Source of the DNA: an uncultured Veillonella sp.
GTDB lineage: Bacteria; Bacillota; Negativicutes; Veillonellales; Veillonellaceae
Assembly: GCA_934202095.1 (NCBI GenBank)
Contig: CAKPXN010000019.1
Coordinates: forward strand, 1-31,052
Length of the DNA: 31,052 bases
Direction of reading: 5' to 3'
The position numbers were made by a program, and so were the translations under genes. Positions 15,401-23,986 of the stretch are shown one piece after another (position 1 is the stretch's first letter; every line of letters starts with the position of its first letter). Under the pieces are notes generated by a model, which was not told the DNA's origin, did no database searches, and saw only the letters and a list, made by a program, of their open reading frames with translations.

Positions 15401-16068
15401 TTCGGAATACCCACACGAGGATTCGAACCATACTGTCCATAAAAAATAATTGGGTTGTACTGATGTTTGTAAATCTCTTCGAATAAGGCCTGTTGATACT
15501 CAATATCCCCCATAATCCACTCGTCACGATAAAAATATACCGCTATGGATGGCCAATCACGATGCCCTTCCACATCCATGAACTCATCATAGGTTTCATA
15601 GATATTGCCTGATTGCCCCATGATGGCTTGCCACGGAATATGATCCGGTTCCTCCCATTCGGAGACAGGTTTTGTACTGAAAGCACCATTGATAAGGCGC
15701 ACATAGTTCATGACGCCACTAGTACGGCGGTAGCTTTCAAGACGAACACGCTGATCCTCATCCAAGTTACGATATAGAATATCTGTTTTTTTAGGTTCCA
15801 CCACATCAATCCAGTATTTAGGATGATACGCATATAGCCATCGTTCCAGACGTTCCAAAAACGGCGTGTCTAAGCCAACCCCCATATTGGTTACGAGAAC
15901 TACATCGGCAGCGCGAAGGCGGCTTTCAAAATCCTCATTCCAAATAGGAGGTTGTTTCATATTGCAAATGTCTACCTTCCCCTGTAAAAGCTCTGGATAG
16001 GTGGCGACAGCCTTTTCTATATATTGGATTTGTTTTCCTAAATTAGAAATATACATGAGACGACTCAT
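12445..16068 (-). CDS. cobN: CobN/HmuS-type large chelatase subunit
   Basis: A 1207-residue protein of the CobN/BchH family, full length for that family. Diagnostic segments are GTHGSLEWLPGKGAGLS (about 528-545), PYWTTIIGEGIQAKRRSSA (about 560-580) with HLSPP, the central EEFITAIIRNP, LPTGRNFYGLDERALPT (about 800), ILWATSNSRSHGQCLGE, and the C-terminal WDATSDVVPDWVYEGYANKY. In cobalamin synthesis CobN inserts cobalt into hydrogenobyrinate diamide using ATP-hydrolysing partners. A CobN-like protein in Bacteroidota haem operons (HmuS) has been linked to anaerobic haem breakdown. Here it sits with ChlI-like and ChlD-like partners and an import system. The direction of chelation and the tetrapyrrole are undetermined. 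The start follows CGGAGGTAAATC. Confidence 0.92.
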   Translation of the reverse strand: MSRLMYISNLGKQIQYIEKAVATYPELLQGKVDICNMKQPPIWNEDFESRLRAADVVLVTNMGVGLDTPFLERLERWLYAYHPKYWIDVVEPKKTDILYRNLDEDQRVRLESYRRTSGVMNYVRLINGAFSTKPVSEWEEPDHIPWQAIMGQSGNIYETYDEFMDVEGHRDWPSIAVYFYRDEWIMGDIEYQQALFEEIYKHQYNPIIFYGQYGSNPRVGIPNMKLSMNYLFGKDVFPFDVLINTCKFSFQSLGAQTLEELKLQGVPIVQGYTIYMDEKSWVADPQGVTPLDVNLSISQPELDGVIHGGVVACQTFDEQGHYMYLPVKERISAVVQRAIKWSKLRHIPVEERKVAIILHNYPPKNSNIGSAAGLDTPESVLRLLRQMQAEGYSIDSVPETSAALMDVVTSHMTNDRSMLTDELLASAEGRMSSDDYRAYFATLPEDTQKAMVASWGEAPGDVFVYDDEVIIPGFSNGNLWITVQPPRGFGENVSAIYHDPCLSPPHQYLAFYHWVRTVFEADAVIHVGTHGSLEWLPGKGAGLSASCYPEIGISSLPNIYPYWTTIIGEGIQAKRRSSACLVGHLSPPMTTAGLYDELEELEALLDEHSHFEQEHRESVLEIENVIREKSIDCHLVDEEQGATMDVADLITDVHEKLSDLKHMQMRNGLHILGQGPEGLDLEEFITAIIRNPQGEMASGLAVIAEELGYDWSYMEEYAGEMDADGTRYSVIIDRIWDELRSFVSYVINTPEYTVPERLEPLAKAIVQEYISKLGDTKNELISISRALQGQYIEPGPGGAPSSGQVDVLPTGRNFYGLDERALPTKIAYQLGIELADQVIADYILNEKRYPETVGIILWATSNSRSHGQCLGEFLYLLGVRPKWQSGGSVSGLEVIPLEELQRPRIDVMGRISGLIRDMMPTAIGWLDKAVEMVAELDESPDDNYVKKHIHDDVDWLVEQGEDLLLATKKARLRIFGDPPQAYGTGVGALIEGKNWESFQDIAQVYSQWSSFHLHKDIPQDMRLFQRRLTTMDVTIKNEDNRETHIMSADDYYSYHGGLIAAVRTAKGSAPRAYVGDSSNRSRVVMRPLGDEIRRVVQGETQNPKFIEAMMKHGYKGASDMSNVVSHTFGWDATSDVVPDWVYEGYANKYTLDKTVQDWMRQVNPWALQRITEILLEAAQRGYWDASQEMLQDLQSLYISIEGVIEGR

Positions 16069-16071
16069 GAT

Positions 16072-18000
16072 TTACCTCCGAGATACCCGCAAAATACGAT
16101 CTGCCGAAATAGTGTCCATGGCATAATAACTGCCATTCATCAATTGACATAATTCCTTAGCTAACCCTAGCTTGATAAAGCCCGTTTCCGTATCGATAAC
16201 GATACAGTCTATCGGCAAGGTTCCTAGAATACGAGCCCATTGTTTAGCCTCTGCTACGGGGTCCGCTGCATCCCCAGACGTAGCACGACCATCGGTGATA
16301 CAAATCATTTGTATGCGCTCCGCCGAATGTTTGCGTAAAAGTCTATCGCACATTGTGTACGCCGTACGCAAGCCTTGAGCCAATGGCGTTTTACCGCCCG
16401 TAGGCAATGTTGCTAATAATCGCTCAGCCCGTTCTACACTACGCGTGAAGGGTAATAATACCTCGGCTGAATCCTTGCGAAATGCAATGAGCCCCACCGA
16501 GTCACGATGAATATAAGAATCTCGTAACAGGCTTAAAATAGCAGCCTTTGTGGTCTCCATACGATGCCGTGCCGCCATCGATCCACTGGCATCGACTACA
16601 AAAAGCTGATACGCACCGATCCGTTTTTCACGGGCCTTTCGACGGTAATCCTGTGGTTTCACAAGAATAGATAAGCCCTTATCATCTTGTCGTTTACCCT
16701 GCTGTAATTGAGCAGATTGTTCTACTTGTTTTGCCTTAACAGCAGCCCGCAACCGTTGATATGGCGCTGCTGCTCGTAAGGTATCGACCAACGCCAAGTC
16801 CTCTAAAGCATGTTCATCCTGATAGGATCGAATCATGCGGCCTCTAGTGTCCTTTGTTTTAGTCATGAGGCGACGTCCTGAGCCCTTACGATACTGACGA
16901 TCTACCGTCTTAGATGACTCCAATTTCCACTGAAACATATTGTTTGCAATTTGAGCCACCGTATCGGGCAAAGCTAAAACAGAGCTTCTATCAGTTTGAG
17001 TTCTATCTGTATCCATGCCATTATCCGACACATACGATGTTGAATCAGAGCCACAAGATTCACTAGATTCTTCTTCATCAGACGCCCCCTCCTCTGTATC
17101 GCCAATATGACTAGAATCTGCTGGCCCATTAGGGTTCGGTTCCTCATCGCGAGAATCTCCCGCTTTAGAATCCATAGGGCTATCAAAATCATCTGTATCC
17201 GTTGTATCCTTAGCCTGACTCTGCTCTTGATTACCATCATTATTCCCTGAGGAAGACTGCGATTCTGATATTTCATTTTGATTCATACGATGTGGCAATA
17301 CATAGAGTGCAGCACGTTCTGCATGCGCTGGTTTACAGTACGAACTACCATCGAGAACAGCTAGCGACTTCATGACTTGTAACAATACATACTCTGCGTC
17401 ATGGCCTACAGTATGGACTTGTAATGCATAGGATATAGCTAGTGAAAGCATAGCATCCGGAACAGCAACCGCCTCAACTTTTTTAACATCAAATAGCTCC
17501 GTCTTAGGCGTATCAATACATTTGATATCTTCTCGATTTTGTTGCAAAACAGCTATGCGAGTTTCTAATGAAGGAGCCTCCATCGATACATGCACATCTA
17601 CGAGTTCCCACTCCGCATCATCCAATGTTTGATTTTCATGGTTCATGGTCATGATAAGCAAGATATGACGACGCGTGGCCTCTATTAGTAGTGCATGACG
17701 CACCTCAGATGACAACACATGACCATCATCGACGACCCAACAACGCGTACTAGCATCATCCAATAAACCTGAGGACATTATAATCTTGCCCTGTTCTAAA
17801 GATGCTTCAAAGTCGATGGATTCTTGCAATTCTGACGAATCTATATACACAGGTATTACTCGATACGGAATCTGCCACGCCTCTAAACATTGGCGTACGA
17901 TAAAGCTTTTACCAACACCGGTACCACCAGAAATAACAATGGTATGAATCTGATCATTTACGAGACCTATTTTGAGGGCCTCTTGCACAGATGGACTCAT
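16072..18000 (-). CDS. ChlD/BchD-like AAA and VWA chelatase subunit
   Basis: A 642-residue protein with three parts. Residues about 20-230 are an AAA+ domain with Walker A GGTGVGKS (25-32); the Walker B region reads CWVVDDGHVL, with DD in place of the usual DE. Residues about 245-345 are a very acidic Ser/Asp/Glu-rich linker, typical of ChlD. From about 455 comes a VWA domain with the MIDAS motif DASGSM (near 468), TGGKTPLAQG and ITDGRATSG. In magnesium and cobalt chelatases this subunit makes a ring complex with the ChlI-type ATPase and drives the large subunit. It lies 2 bp after chlI and 3 bp before the CobN-type gene, so the three form one translational block. Confidence 0.9.
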   Translation of the reverse strand: MSPSVQEALKIGLVNDQIHTIVISGGTGVGKSFIVRQCLEAWQIPYRVIPVYIDSSELQESIDFEASLEQGKIIMSSGLLDDASTRCWVVDDGHVLSSEVRHALLIEATRRHILLIMTMNHENQTLDDAEWELVDVHVSMEAPSLETRIAVLQQNREDIKCIDTPKTELFDVKKVEAVAVPDAMLSLAISYALQVHTVGHDAEYVLLQVMKSLAVLDGSSYCKPAHAERAALYVLPHRMNQNEISESQSSSGNNDGNQEQSQAKDTTDTDDFDSPMDSKAGDSRDEEPNPNGPADSSHIGDTEEGASDEEESSESCGSDSTSYVSDNGMDTDRTQTDRSSVLALPDTVAQIANNMFQWKLESSKTVDRQYRKGSGRRLMTKTKDTRGRMIRSYQDEHALEDLALVDTLRAAAPYQRLRAAVKAKQVEQSAQLQQGKRQDDKGLSILVKPQDYRRKAREKRIGAYQLFVVDASGSMAARHRMETTKAAILSLLRDSYIHRDSVGLIAFRKDSAEVLLPFTRSVERAERLLATLPTGGKTPLAQGLRTAYTMCDRLLRKHSAERIQMICITDGRATSGDAADPVAEAKQWARILGTLPIDCIVIDTETGFIKLGLAKELCQLMNGSYYAMDTISADRILRVSRR

Positions 18001-18002
18001 AG

Positions 18003-18932
18003 CTAGCCCTCAAGCGCCGCAGAAACTACCATATCAATACGGTCTTCATCGTGTCCTTGCTCTTCAAAAGGCAATCGACGTAACCGATGTTTCAATGCTA
18101 AACGGGCAGCCACCTTAAGGTCATCATCTATAATTTGACTTCGACCAGAAAAGGCTGCATGAGCACGAGCGGTGTGCATCATCGTAATATCTGGGCGATG
18201 ACCATCAACGCCTACTCCTATGCTGATACTCGCAATTTTTAGCAACACATCATCTGTGGGAATGATGCTCGGTAACAACTGACGAGCTTGCAATAAACGT
18301 TCTCGCAAGTCATATTCCGACTCGGCATATGATACAATAAAACCTTCTGGATTGTCACCAAAGGCTAGACGGCGCTTGATAACATCCATACGCTGTACTG
18401 GATCATGTTCCCCATAGACCATGACGGACAATCCAAAACGGTCCAACAGCTGAGGTCTAAGGTCGCCTTCTTCTGGATTCATCGTGCCTACGAGGATAAA
18501 ACGGGACGGATGGGAATGACTCACCCCTTCACGCTCTACCGTATTCACACCCATAGCAGCTACATCAAGCAAAATATCTACAATGTGGTCATCTAAGAGA
18601 TTGACCTCATCTACATAGAGAATATTTTGATGGGCAGCCTGTAGAATGCCTGGTTCAAAGGCTTTCACTCCGTCCTGTAAGGCCTTTTCCAAATTAATAG
18701 ACCCTACCACGCGGTCCTCTGTCGCATTTATAGGTAATTCTACAACAGTCATTGCATTAGCCCCTAGTTCCATAGGAGGTAACAGATTGACTAATGCACG
18801 AACCGCCGTAGATTTAGCAGTGCCCTTTTCACCTTCAATTAACACACCACCAATGGATGGATTGATAGCATTGAGTAACAGGGCTAATTTCATTTCCTCT
18901 TGGCCCACAATAGCAGTAAATGGATATAACAT
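18003..18932 (-). CDS. ChlI/BchI-like AAA+ chelatase ATPase
   Basis: A 309-residue AAA+ protein. Walker A is GEKGTAKST (34-42), Walker [10 protein letters not shown] (105-113), with sensor 1 in [23 protein letters not shown]. The inserted hairpins typical of Mg-chelatase I subunits are present ([14 protein letters not shown] and [18 protein letters not shown]). It should assemble into a ring and hydrolyse ATP to drive the CobN-type subunit together with the ChlD-like protein. It starts 55 bp after the ATPase of the ABC transporter. The promoter, if any, is not evident in that gap, so it is likely co-transcribed with the transporter. Confidence 0.93.
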   Translation of the reverse strand: MLYPFTAIVGQEEMKLALLLNAINPSIGGVLIEGEKGTAKSTAVRALVNLLPPMELGANAMTVVELPINATEDRVVGSINLEKALQDGVKAFEPGILQAAHQNILYVDEVNLLDDHIVDILLDVAAMGVNTVEREGVSHSHPSRFILVGTMNPEEGDLRPQLLDRFGLSVMVYGEHDPVQRMDVIKRRLAFGDNPEGFIVSYAESEYDLRERLLQARQLLPSIIPTDDVLLKIASISIGVGVDGHRPDITMMHTARAHAAFSGRSQIIDDDLKVAARLALKHRLRRLPFEEQGHDEDRIDMVVSAALEG

Positions 18933-18987
18933 AAGCCTAACCTCATTTAGGATAGAAACATCTTATTTCAACTCAGGGTAGAAAATT

Positions 18988-19833
18988 TTATTTCAACGCA
19001 GGATCGATAGATATGTCTGTACTACCGCCTGTTTGTTTAAAGTCATCAATATTCGTGGTACCCTTAGGGAATACGAATATTCGTTGTTGTTTAAAGTACG
19101 GATCATCGTAGACCGCAGCAGATAAACGGAATGCGTTCCGTAAGTTTTCTGCCGTCAACACCTCTCTCGGCGTCCCTACATCTACAATATGCCCATCGCT
19201 TACTAAGACGAGCTTAGTGCAATATTTAGCGGCTAATTCTAAATCATGGACGACGATTAAAATCGTTTTGCCTTCGTCGCACAATCTGCGGCCTTCGTGA
19301 AAGATATCATCGGCGTACACTAAATCAAGGGCTGCTGTCGGTTCATCTAGTAATAGCACCTCTGTTTGTTGTGCCAGCGCCTTAGCTAGAAATACACGTT
19401 GCCGTTCACCACCACTAAGGTTTTGCACGGACCGATGTCGCAGGTGATACACGCCTACCTCTTTCATCGCCTTTTCTACGATGGCTTTATCCTCTGGGCC
19501 CTCTTGTTGCCACCATTTCAAATAAGGATAACGCGCTGTCATCACTATATCAATGGCTTCATAATCAAAGGAAACATTGATGGACTGTTGCATATACGCC
19601 ACATGATGAGCAATTTCCTTATCGCTTAAGGAAGTGATGCTTTTACCATCCCACAAAACCTGACCACCAGATATAGGATACAGGCCACGCAATGTCTTTA
19701 ATAGCGTCGTTTTACCAGACCCATTAGGGCCGATAATGCCAACGAATTCACCACTATCAATAGAAAAGGACGCGTCCTTTAGAATAGCGTTTTCCCCTAA
19801 TGTAACAGATAGGGATTGAACTTCTAATTTCAT
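18988..19833 (-). CDS. FecCD-type ABC transporter ATPase (BtuD/HmuV/FecE-like)
   Basis: A 281-residue ATP-binding subunit. Walker A is GPNGSGKTT (35-43), the Q-loop is in YMQQSINV, the signature motif is LSGGERQR (139-146), Walker B is VLLLDEPTAALD, and the H-loop is in IVVHDLELA. These features match importers of haem, cobalamin or Fe-siderophores. It has a short extra C-terminal tail after the usual end (QQRIFVFPKGTTNIDDFKQTGG ...), where many members have a small regulatory extension. Its start overlaps the permease stop by one base (TAATG), with the ribosome binding site GGAGGGG inside the permease gene. Confidence 0.94.
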   Translation of the reverse strand: MKLEVQSLSVTLGENAILKDASFSIDSGEFVGIIGPNGSGKTTLLKTLRGLYPISGGQVLWDGKSITSLSDKEIAHHVAYMQQSINVSFDYEAIDIVMTARYPYLKWWQQEGPEDKAIVEKAMKEVGVYHLRHRSVQNLSGGERQRVFLAKALAQQTEVLLLDEPTAALDLVYADDIFHEGRRLCDEGKTILIVVHDLELAAKYCTKLVLVSDGHIVDVGTPREVLTAENLRNAFRLSAAVYDDPYFKQQRIFVFPKGTTNIDDFKQTGGSTDISIDPALK

Positions 19834-20870
19834 TAGGCCCCTCCTTTACTACGCAAACGATGAAGCAAATATAAGAAATATGGTGCCCCTAAGAGAGCGG
19901 TCATGATACCAACGCGAATTTCAATAGGTTGTGCGATAACGCGCCCCAATGTATCACAAAATACGAGGAATAATGCCCCTCCAACGGCCGCCATAGGCAA
20001 CAGTATGCGATGATCAGGTCCTACCAAGAGGCGTACAATATGAGGGACCACAAGGCCTACAAAGCCAATAGAACCACTGACGCATACGGCGGTAGCAGTA
20101 ACCACAGATGATAAGAACAGGAATAACATACGGTATGCCATAACTGGCAAGCCCAAGGCACGAGCCTCAGTATCGCCCAAAACGAGTACATTAAGATGAC
20201 GCCCCAGCATCATCAAAATAACGCTGCCCGTCACGATAGGCCCTACGGCTAGTGCCACATGATCCCAACGACGGAAATCAAGGCCACCGACCATCCAGAA
20301 TAGGAATTCACGCAATCGGTATTCGTTGATCATCGTCAAAATACCGGAAGTAAAAGCACCGAGCAACATACTAACCGCCACACCAGCCAATAATAAGGTC
20401 GTCGTATCTAATTTATTATTGCGCAAGGTTAAAATAATGGTGATTCCCACAGATACAAAGGCCCCAATAAAGGCAAAGGCAGGCATATAAAACATACCAA
20501 GAGATGTTACGCCAAGAGCAATGGCAATCACTGCACCAAGAGATGCCCCTGCGGATACGCCCATAATGCCAGGGTCTGCCAATGGGTTCGAAAACACACC
20601 TTGCATAACAGCACCCGCCAACGCGAGTGCACCGCCTACGAGAAGGCCGATGATTAGGCGTGGCATGCGGATAAACCACAATACCGCCTCTTGTTCAGCT
20701 GTAATCGGCTCCGTAAAATGTACCGGTATGCCTATACCATTTAAAATACTTTGCACGCCCCCACCGATAGGAATCATAATCGTCCCTACATGGAGAGCCA
20801 ATAAGCTCACAATACACAGCAATACACCAATTATGGCAATTGCCACGATTCGTTGTTTCTGTTTAGTCAT
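19833..20870 (-). CDS. FecCD-family ABC transporter permease (BtuC/HmuU-like)
   Basis: A 345-residue integral membrane protein with about ten hydrophobic segments. FecCD motifs include PRLIIGLLVGGALALAGAVMQGVFSNPLADPGIMGVSAGASLGAV (about 70-115), ALGLPV in the cytoplasmic coupling region, and SGSIGFVGLVVPHIVRLLVGPDHR near 265-288. It forms the channel for the ligand delivered by the lipoprotein upstream. It overlaps that gene by 8 bp and the ATPase gene by 1 bp, so the three form a classical binding protein-permease-ATPase unit. Confidence 0.94.
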   Translation of the reverse strand: MTKQKQRIVAIAIIGVLLCIVSLLALHVGTIMIPIGGGVQSILNGIGIPVHFTEPITAEQEAVLWFIRMPRLIIGLLVGGALALAGAVMQGVFSNPLADPGIMGVSAGASLGAVIAIALGVTSLGMFYMPAFAFIGAFVSVGITIILTLRNNKLDTTTLLLAGVAVSMLLGAFTSGILTMINEYRLREFLFWMVGGLDFRRWDHVALAVGPIVTGSVILMMLGRHLNVLVLGDTEARALGLPVMAYRMLFLFLSSVVTATAVCVSGSIGFVGLVVPHIVRLLVGPDHRILLPMAAVGGALFLVFCDTLGRVIAQPIEIRVGIMTALLGAPYFLYLLHRLRSKGGA

Positions 20871-21816
20871 GAGAATTCCTTTCTAATTGAGGATACACAG
20901 TATGCATAATGGCTAGCATCGCCTCGCCAATATGTTGATTCATAGTATATAAGTACGCCGCCGGCAAGGCTTTCACACGGTTTTCCCGTATAGCCGGAAG
21001 ATTCTGAAAGGCTGGGTTATCTAGATAGCGACTTGATAAGCCCTTATCCATGCCCTTATAAGCTGGAATAAATATATAATCTGGATTCATGGCGAGTACA
21101 CGTTCATCCCCAAAGGGTGTCCGAGGCGGTAAGCCGAGAAGATCCGGTGCGTTATAGATACTCATGTGTTTACACATATCATCAAACAGGCTTCCCGTTC
21201 CCGTGTAACCATCCATGGATGATACAAAGAGGACGCTTTTACGTTCCGCTAGTGGAATCGATTCACCTAGGCGTTTCATCTCAGCTAATTCACGGCGAAT
21301 CTTCTGTTCGTAAAACTGGCCCTTTTCATCTTCACCCACAATATGAGCTATGTCCGTCACATTCTTAATAACCGATTCCACCGTAGTACCGGTTGGCACT
21401 ACAACAGTAGGTATGCCCATATGGCGTAAGCCTGCAATAACGTCTGCACTCGTATAATCAGGTGCTATGACAAGATCGGGGTCTAAGGCGATGATTTTTT
21501 CTAACGGATAGGAACTCATAACAGGTTTGACCAACTTAGCACGCTTCGCCTCTAAAGAATACTCTTCATAGGTAGACAATTTATTAATACCCACCAAGCG
21601 GTCTGGTTCTACAAGGCCTAATAAAATCGTATCCGATGCAGAGGACAAGGCTAAAATACGTTTTGGATGGTCAGGCACCGCCACGCGAACCCCATCATAG
21701 CTTTCAACATAACGCGCATGAGGTATTACCTGAGATTCCTCTTGCGGACCACACCCCGTTATACCTATAAAAAGGAGTACCATCAAACATATAAGATACG
21801 CAATGCTCTTGTTCAT
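20863..21816 (-). CDS. Lipoprotein periplasmic binding protein (BtuF/HmuT-like)
   Basis: A 317-residue lipoprotein. The lipobox is GITGCGPQ (Cys near 22). The binding-protein fold is recognisable: DGVRVAVPDHPKRILALSSASDTILLGLVEPDRLVGI, PDLVIAPDYTSADVIAGLRHMGIPTVVVP, and NPDYIFIPAYKG near the C-terminus. It is probably the main ligand carrier for the permease and ATPase that follow. It resembles the other binding protein (11532-12443) in several blocks (LDDMCKH/FDDMCKYL, YNAPDLLGL/NNAAAQVGL), suggesting an old duplication within the locus. It begins 42 bp after the stop of a TonB-dependent receptor, preceded by GGAG. Confidence 0.92.
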   Translation of the reverse strand: MNKSIAYLICLMVLLFIGITGCGPQEESQVIPHARYVESYDGVRVAVPDHPKRILALSSASDTILLGLVEPDRLVGINKLSTYEEYSLEAKRAKLVKPVMSSYPLEKIIALDPDLVIAPDYTSADVIAGLRHMGIPTVVVPTGTTVESVIKNVTDIAHIVGEDEKGQFYEQKIRRELAEMKRLGESIPLAERKSVLFVSSMDGYTGTGSLFDDMCKHMSIYNAPDLLGLPPRTPFGDERVLAMNPDYIFIPAYKGMDKGLSSRYLDNPAFQNLPAIRENRVKALPAAYLYTMNQHIGEAMLAIMHTVYPQLERNSHD

Positions 21817-21858
21817 GATGATACTCCTTGTATAGTTCTAATACAAAATTATAGTAAT

Positions 21859-23853
21859 CTAAAATTTTTGAGTGTAGCTGAGTTGGTAATTGAATGGCTC
21901 ATCCCAGTATTCCCAATCACCGTTGGAAATAACATTGTGACGATTCAATAAATTACGTGCATCGAGTCGTACAGAAGAATTTTCATTGAACTGATATCCT
22001 ACATATGCATTCCACGCTACAAGATTTGGATTGATGCCGCCATCGCGGTTCTTCATCCGTTTTGTTACAAAATTGATACTAGATCCAGCTGTCCAAGTGG
22101 AACTATTGTAATGAATGCCCCCTGTAAATTGTAATTTTGGATTAGCTTGCTTCCAGTAATTTTTATCGATTTCCATTTGCTTTGGATTCGAATAGGATGC
22201 ACCGATGGACATCTTTAATCGGTCTGTTAACTTGCGACCATATTCGGCTTCGATACCCACATTTCTATAGCGACCACCATTGACACGAATCGTATTACGG
22301 CCATTGCTATCCGGTTTCCAAGAGAAGAAATTCTTGAAATTCATATAGAACGCAGCTACTTTCCAACTATCTTTATCGGTAATGTGCTTGTAACCCAATT
22401 CATAGTTCCAACCTTCTTCAGGTTTTAGATTGCGGCCACTAACCGATTGATATTGTCGGTTTACCGTTTTAAATGTGTCACTTAGATTAGGCATTGTGAA
22501 AGCTTTGCCTACATTCATATATACAGAGGATTCTTTATTAATACGGTGATTCAATTGAAACTGTGGTGTCAACACATGTTGATTCTTTACAGGATTCTTA
22601 ATATCCGTATAACGCAACCCCACAACGGTAGTCCATGTAGGATTGATTTGATAGGAGTAGCTACCATAAAGAGCTAAACTATGGCGATGAGGGCTTGCAT
22701 ATACAGGGCCGGATGTAGTGCGGTACGTTTCACGTTTACCAAGTACTCCGCCGATTAAATAATCCTTACCCCCTCTAAAATCCCATTCATGTTGTACATC
22801 AAAACCATATTGACGAGCAATATAGTTGCTATCATTAGGCGTATAGGATGGAAGGCTATGTTTACGATTTTTTCCCTTCAAGTCACGATCATTATAGAAG
22901 AGTGTGCCCGTCGTATTCCCATCCTTATAAATCAAGGACGCATTGTTCTTAGAATCATCATATGCATATGTTGTAGAGTGACGATCGCGGTTCGTCGCAT
23001 TGCTTTCAGTACTCAACTGAGCATAGGCAGACTTACCTTCAAAGCGACTAAAGTTCAATGTTACCTTGTCGCTCAATTTGCCGCTCATGAATATACCTAA
23101 GGAATTCCCCTTATCCCGTGCTGTATAGTATTCATACCCACGAGGACGAATCACTGTATCTGTACGAACTGGTGTAGACGGATCTTGTTTACCAAAGAAT
23201 CCCCGTTCAATACCAATCAAGAAACGTGGTGTCCCATAGTTGATTTTATAGGTTTGGCTACCCATATTGCCTACCCCAATAGTAGCGGAGCCACCTTCTT
23301 TAGTAGGTGTTTTAGTGATGACATTAACAACGCCACTCATCGCATCAGAACCATATAAAGCAGAAGCAGCGCCTTTCAACACTTCGATACGGGCAATAGA
23401 ACCTGTTGGAATAGAGCTAAGACCACCTTTACCATTAAGGTTCATCGGTACGCCATTGACGAGAATGAGAGAACCCCGTTCAAGGCCACGAATATTGACA
23501 CGGCTATCCATAGCACCATATTCAAGACCAGATGCGCCATAGGAGAAGGATGTAATACCGGGTACCATATTCACCGCATCAAAGGCATTTTTGGCACCGC
23601 TATTCATGATATCTTTGTCGGTAATAACATCCATTGCTGCCGGCGTATCTAGGTTCAACAACGCCATCCGATTAGCTGTTACATTAATAACATGGCTTTC
23701 AGGTGCACCATTTGCCTCAGTAGATGCAGTCGTAGCAGTTGTAGCAGGAGTATCTGCCGTAGCCGTTACATCCGCTGCATATGCATTCACAGATAATCCC
23801 ATTAAAGCCAATCCTATAAGTATAGAAGTCCGTCGTTTCTTAAGAGTGTTCAT
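21859..23853 (-). CDS. TonB-dependent outer-membrane receptor, paralogue A
   Basis: I chose the ATG at 23853 (664 residues) with GAGGGA upstream; a GTG seven codons earlier is less likely. Residues 1-27 are a signal peptide ending NAYA, followed by an Ala/Thr-rich linker. The TonB box is HVINVTANR. The plug contains SGAKNAFDAVNMVPGITSFSYG, LILVNGVPMNLNGKGG and RIEVLKGAASALYGSDAMSGVVNVITKTP. The barrel ends LSYTQKF with the terminal Phe needed for outer-membrane assembly. MPNLSDTF ... GRNLKPEEGWNYELG corresponds to the FRAP/NPNL zone of haem receptors but does not match exactly. It is closely similar along its whole length to the receptor at 23987-25921. The ligand is not known. Confidence 0.94.
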   Translation of the reverse strand: MNTLKKRRTSILIGLALMGLSVNAYAADVTATADTPATTATTASTEANGAPESHVINVTANRMALLNLDTPAAMDVITDKDIMNSGAKNAFDAVNMVPGITSFSYGASGLEYGAMDSRVNIRGLERGSLILVNGVPMNLNGKGGLSSIPTGSIARIEVLKGAASALYGSDAMSGVVNVITKTPTKEGGSATIGVGNMGSQTYKINYGTPRFLIGIERGFFGKQDPSTPVRTDTVIRPRGYEYYTARDKGNSLGIFMSGKLSDKVTLNFSRFEGKSAYAQLSTESNATNRDRHSTTYAYDDSKNNASLIYKDGNTTGTLFYNDRDLKGKNRKHSLPSYTPNDSNYIARQYGFDVQHEWDFRGGKDYLIGGVLGKRETYRTTSGPVYASPHRHSLALYGSYSYQINPTWTTVVGLRYTDIKNPVKNQHVLTPQFQLNHRINKESSVYMNVGKAFTMPNLSDTFKTVNRQYQSVSGRNLKPEEGWNYELGYKHITDKDSWKVAAFYMNFKNFFSWKPDSNGRNTIRVNGGRYRNVGIEAEYGRKLTDRLKMSIGASYSNPKQMEIDKNYWKQANPKLQFTGGIHYNSSTWTAGSSINFVTKRMKNRDGGINPNLVAWNAYVGYQFNENSSVRLDARNLLNRHNVISNGDWEYWDEPFNYQLSYTQKF

Positions 23854-23931
23854 AACAAATCCCTCGTAATACACACTAATTATTCATAAAAACTACATAA
23901 TTGTATTATTACACATTTAAAAGGACTGCAC

Positions 23932-23963
23932 AAAACCCATACCCCCTACCAGTACTGGGTTTT
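23932..23963 (-). terminator. Hairpin between the two paralogous receptor genes
   Basis: AAAACCCA (23932-23939) and TGGGTTTT (23956-23963) pair, and inside is the perfect 10-bp palindrome CCAGTACTGG (23949-23958). On the minus strand the stem is followed by GTGCAG rather than a U-tract. It may be a weak terminator or an attenuator between the two receptors rather than a full stop. Confidence 0.4.
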
Positions 23964-23986
23964 ATATAAATCTCTACAAATAAATA

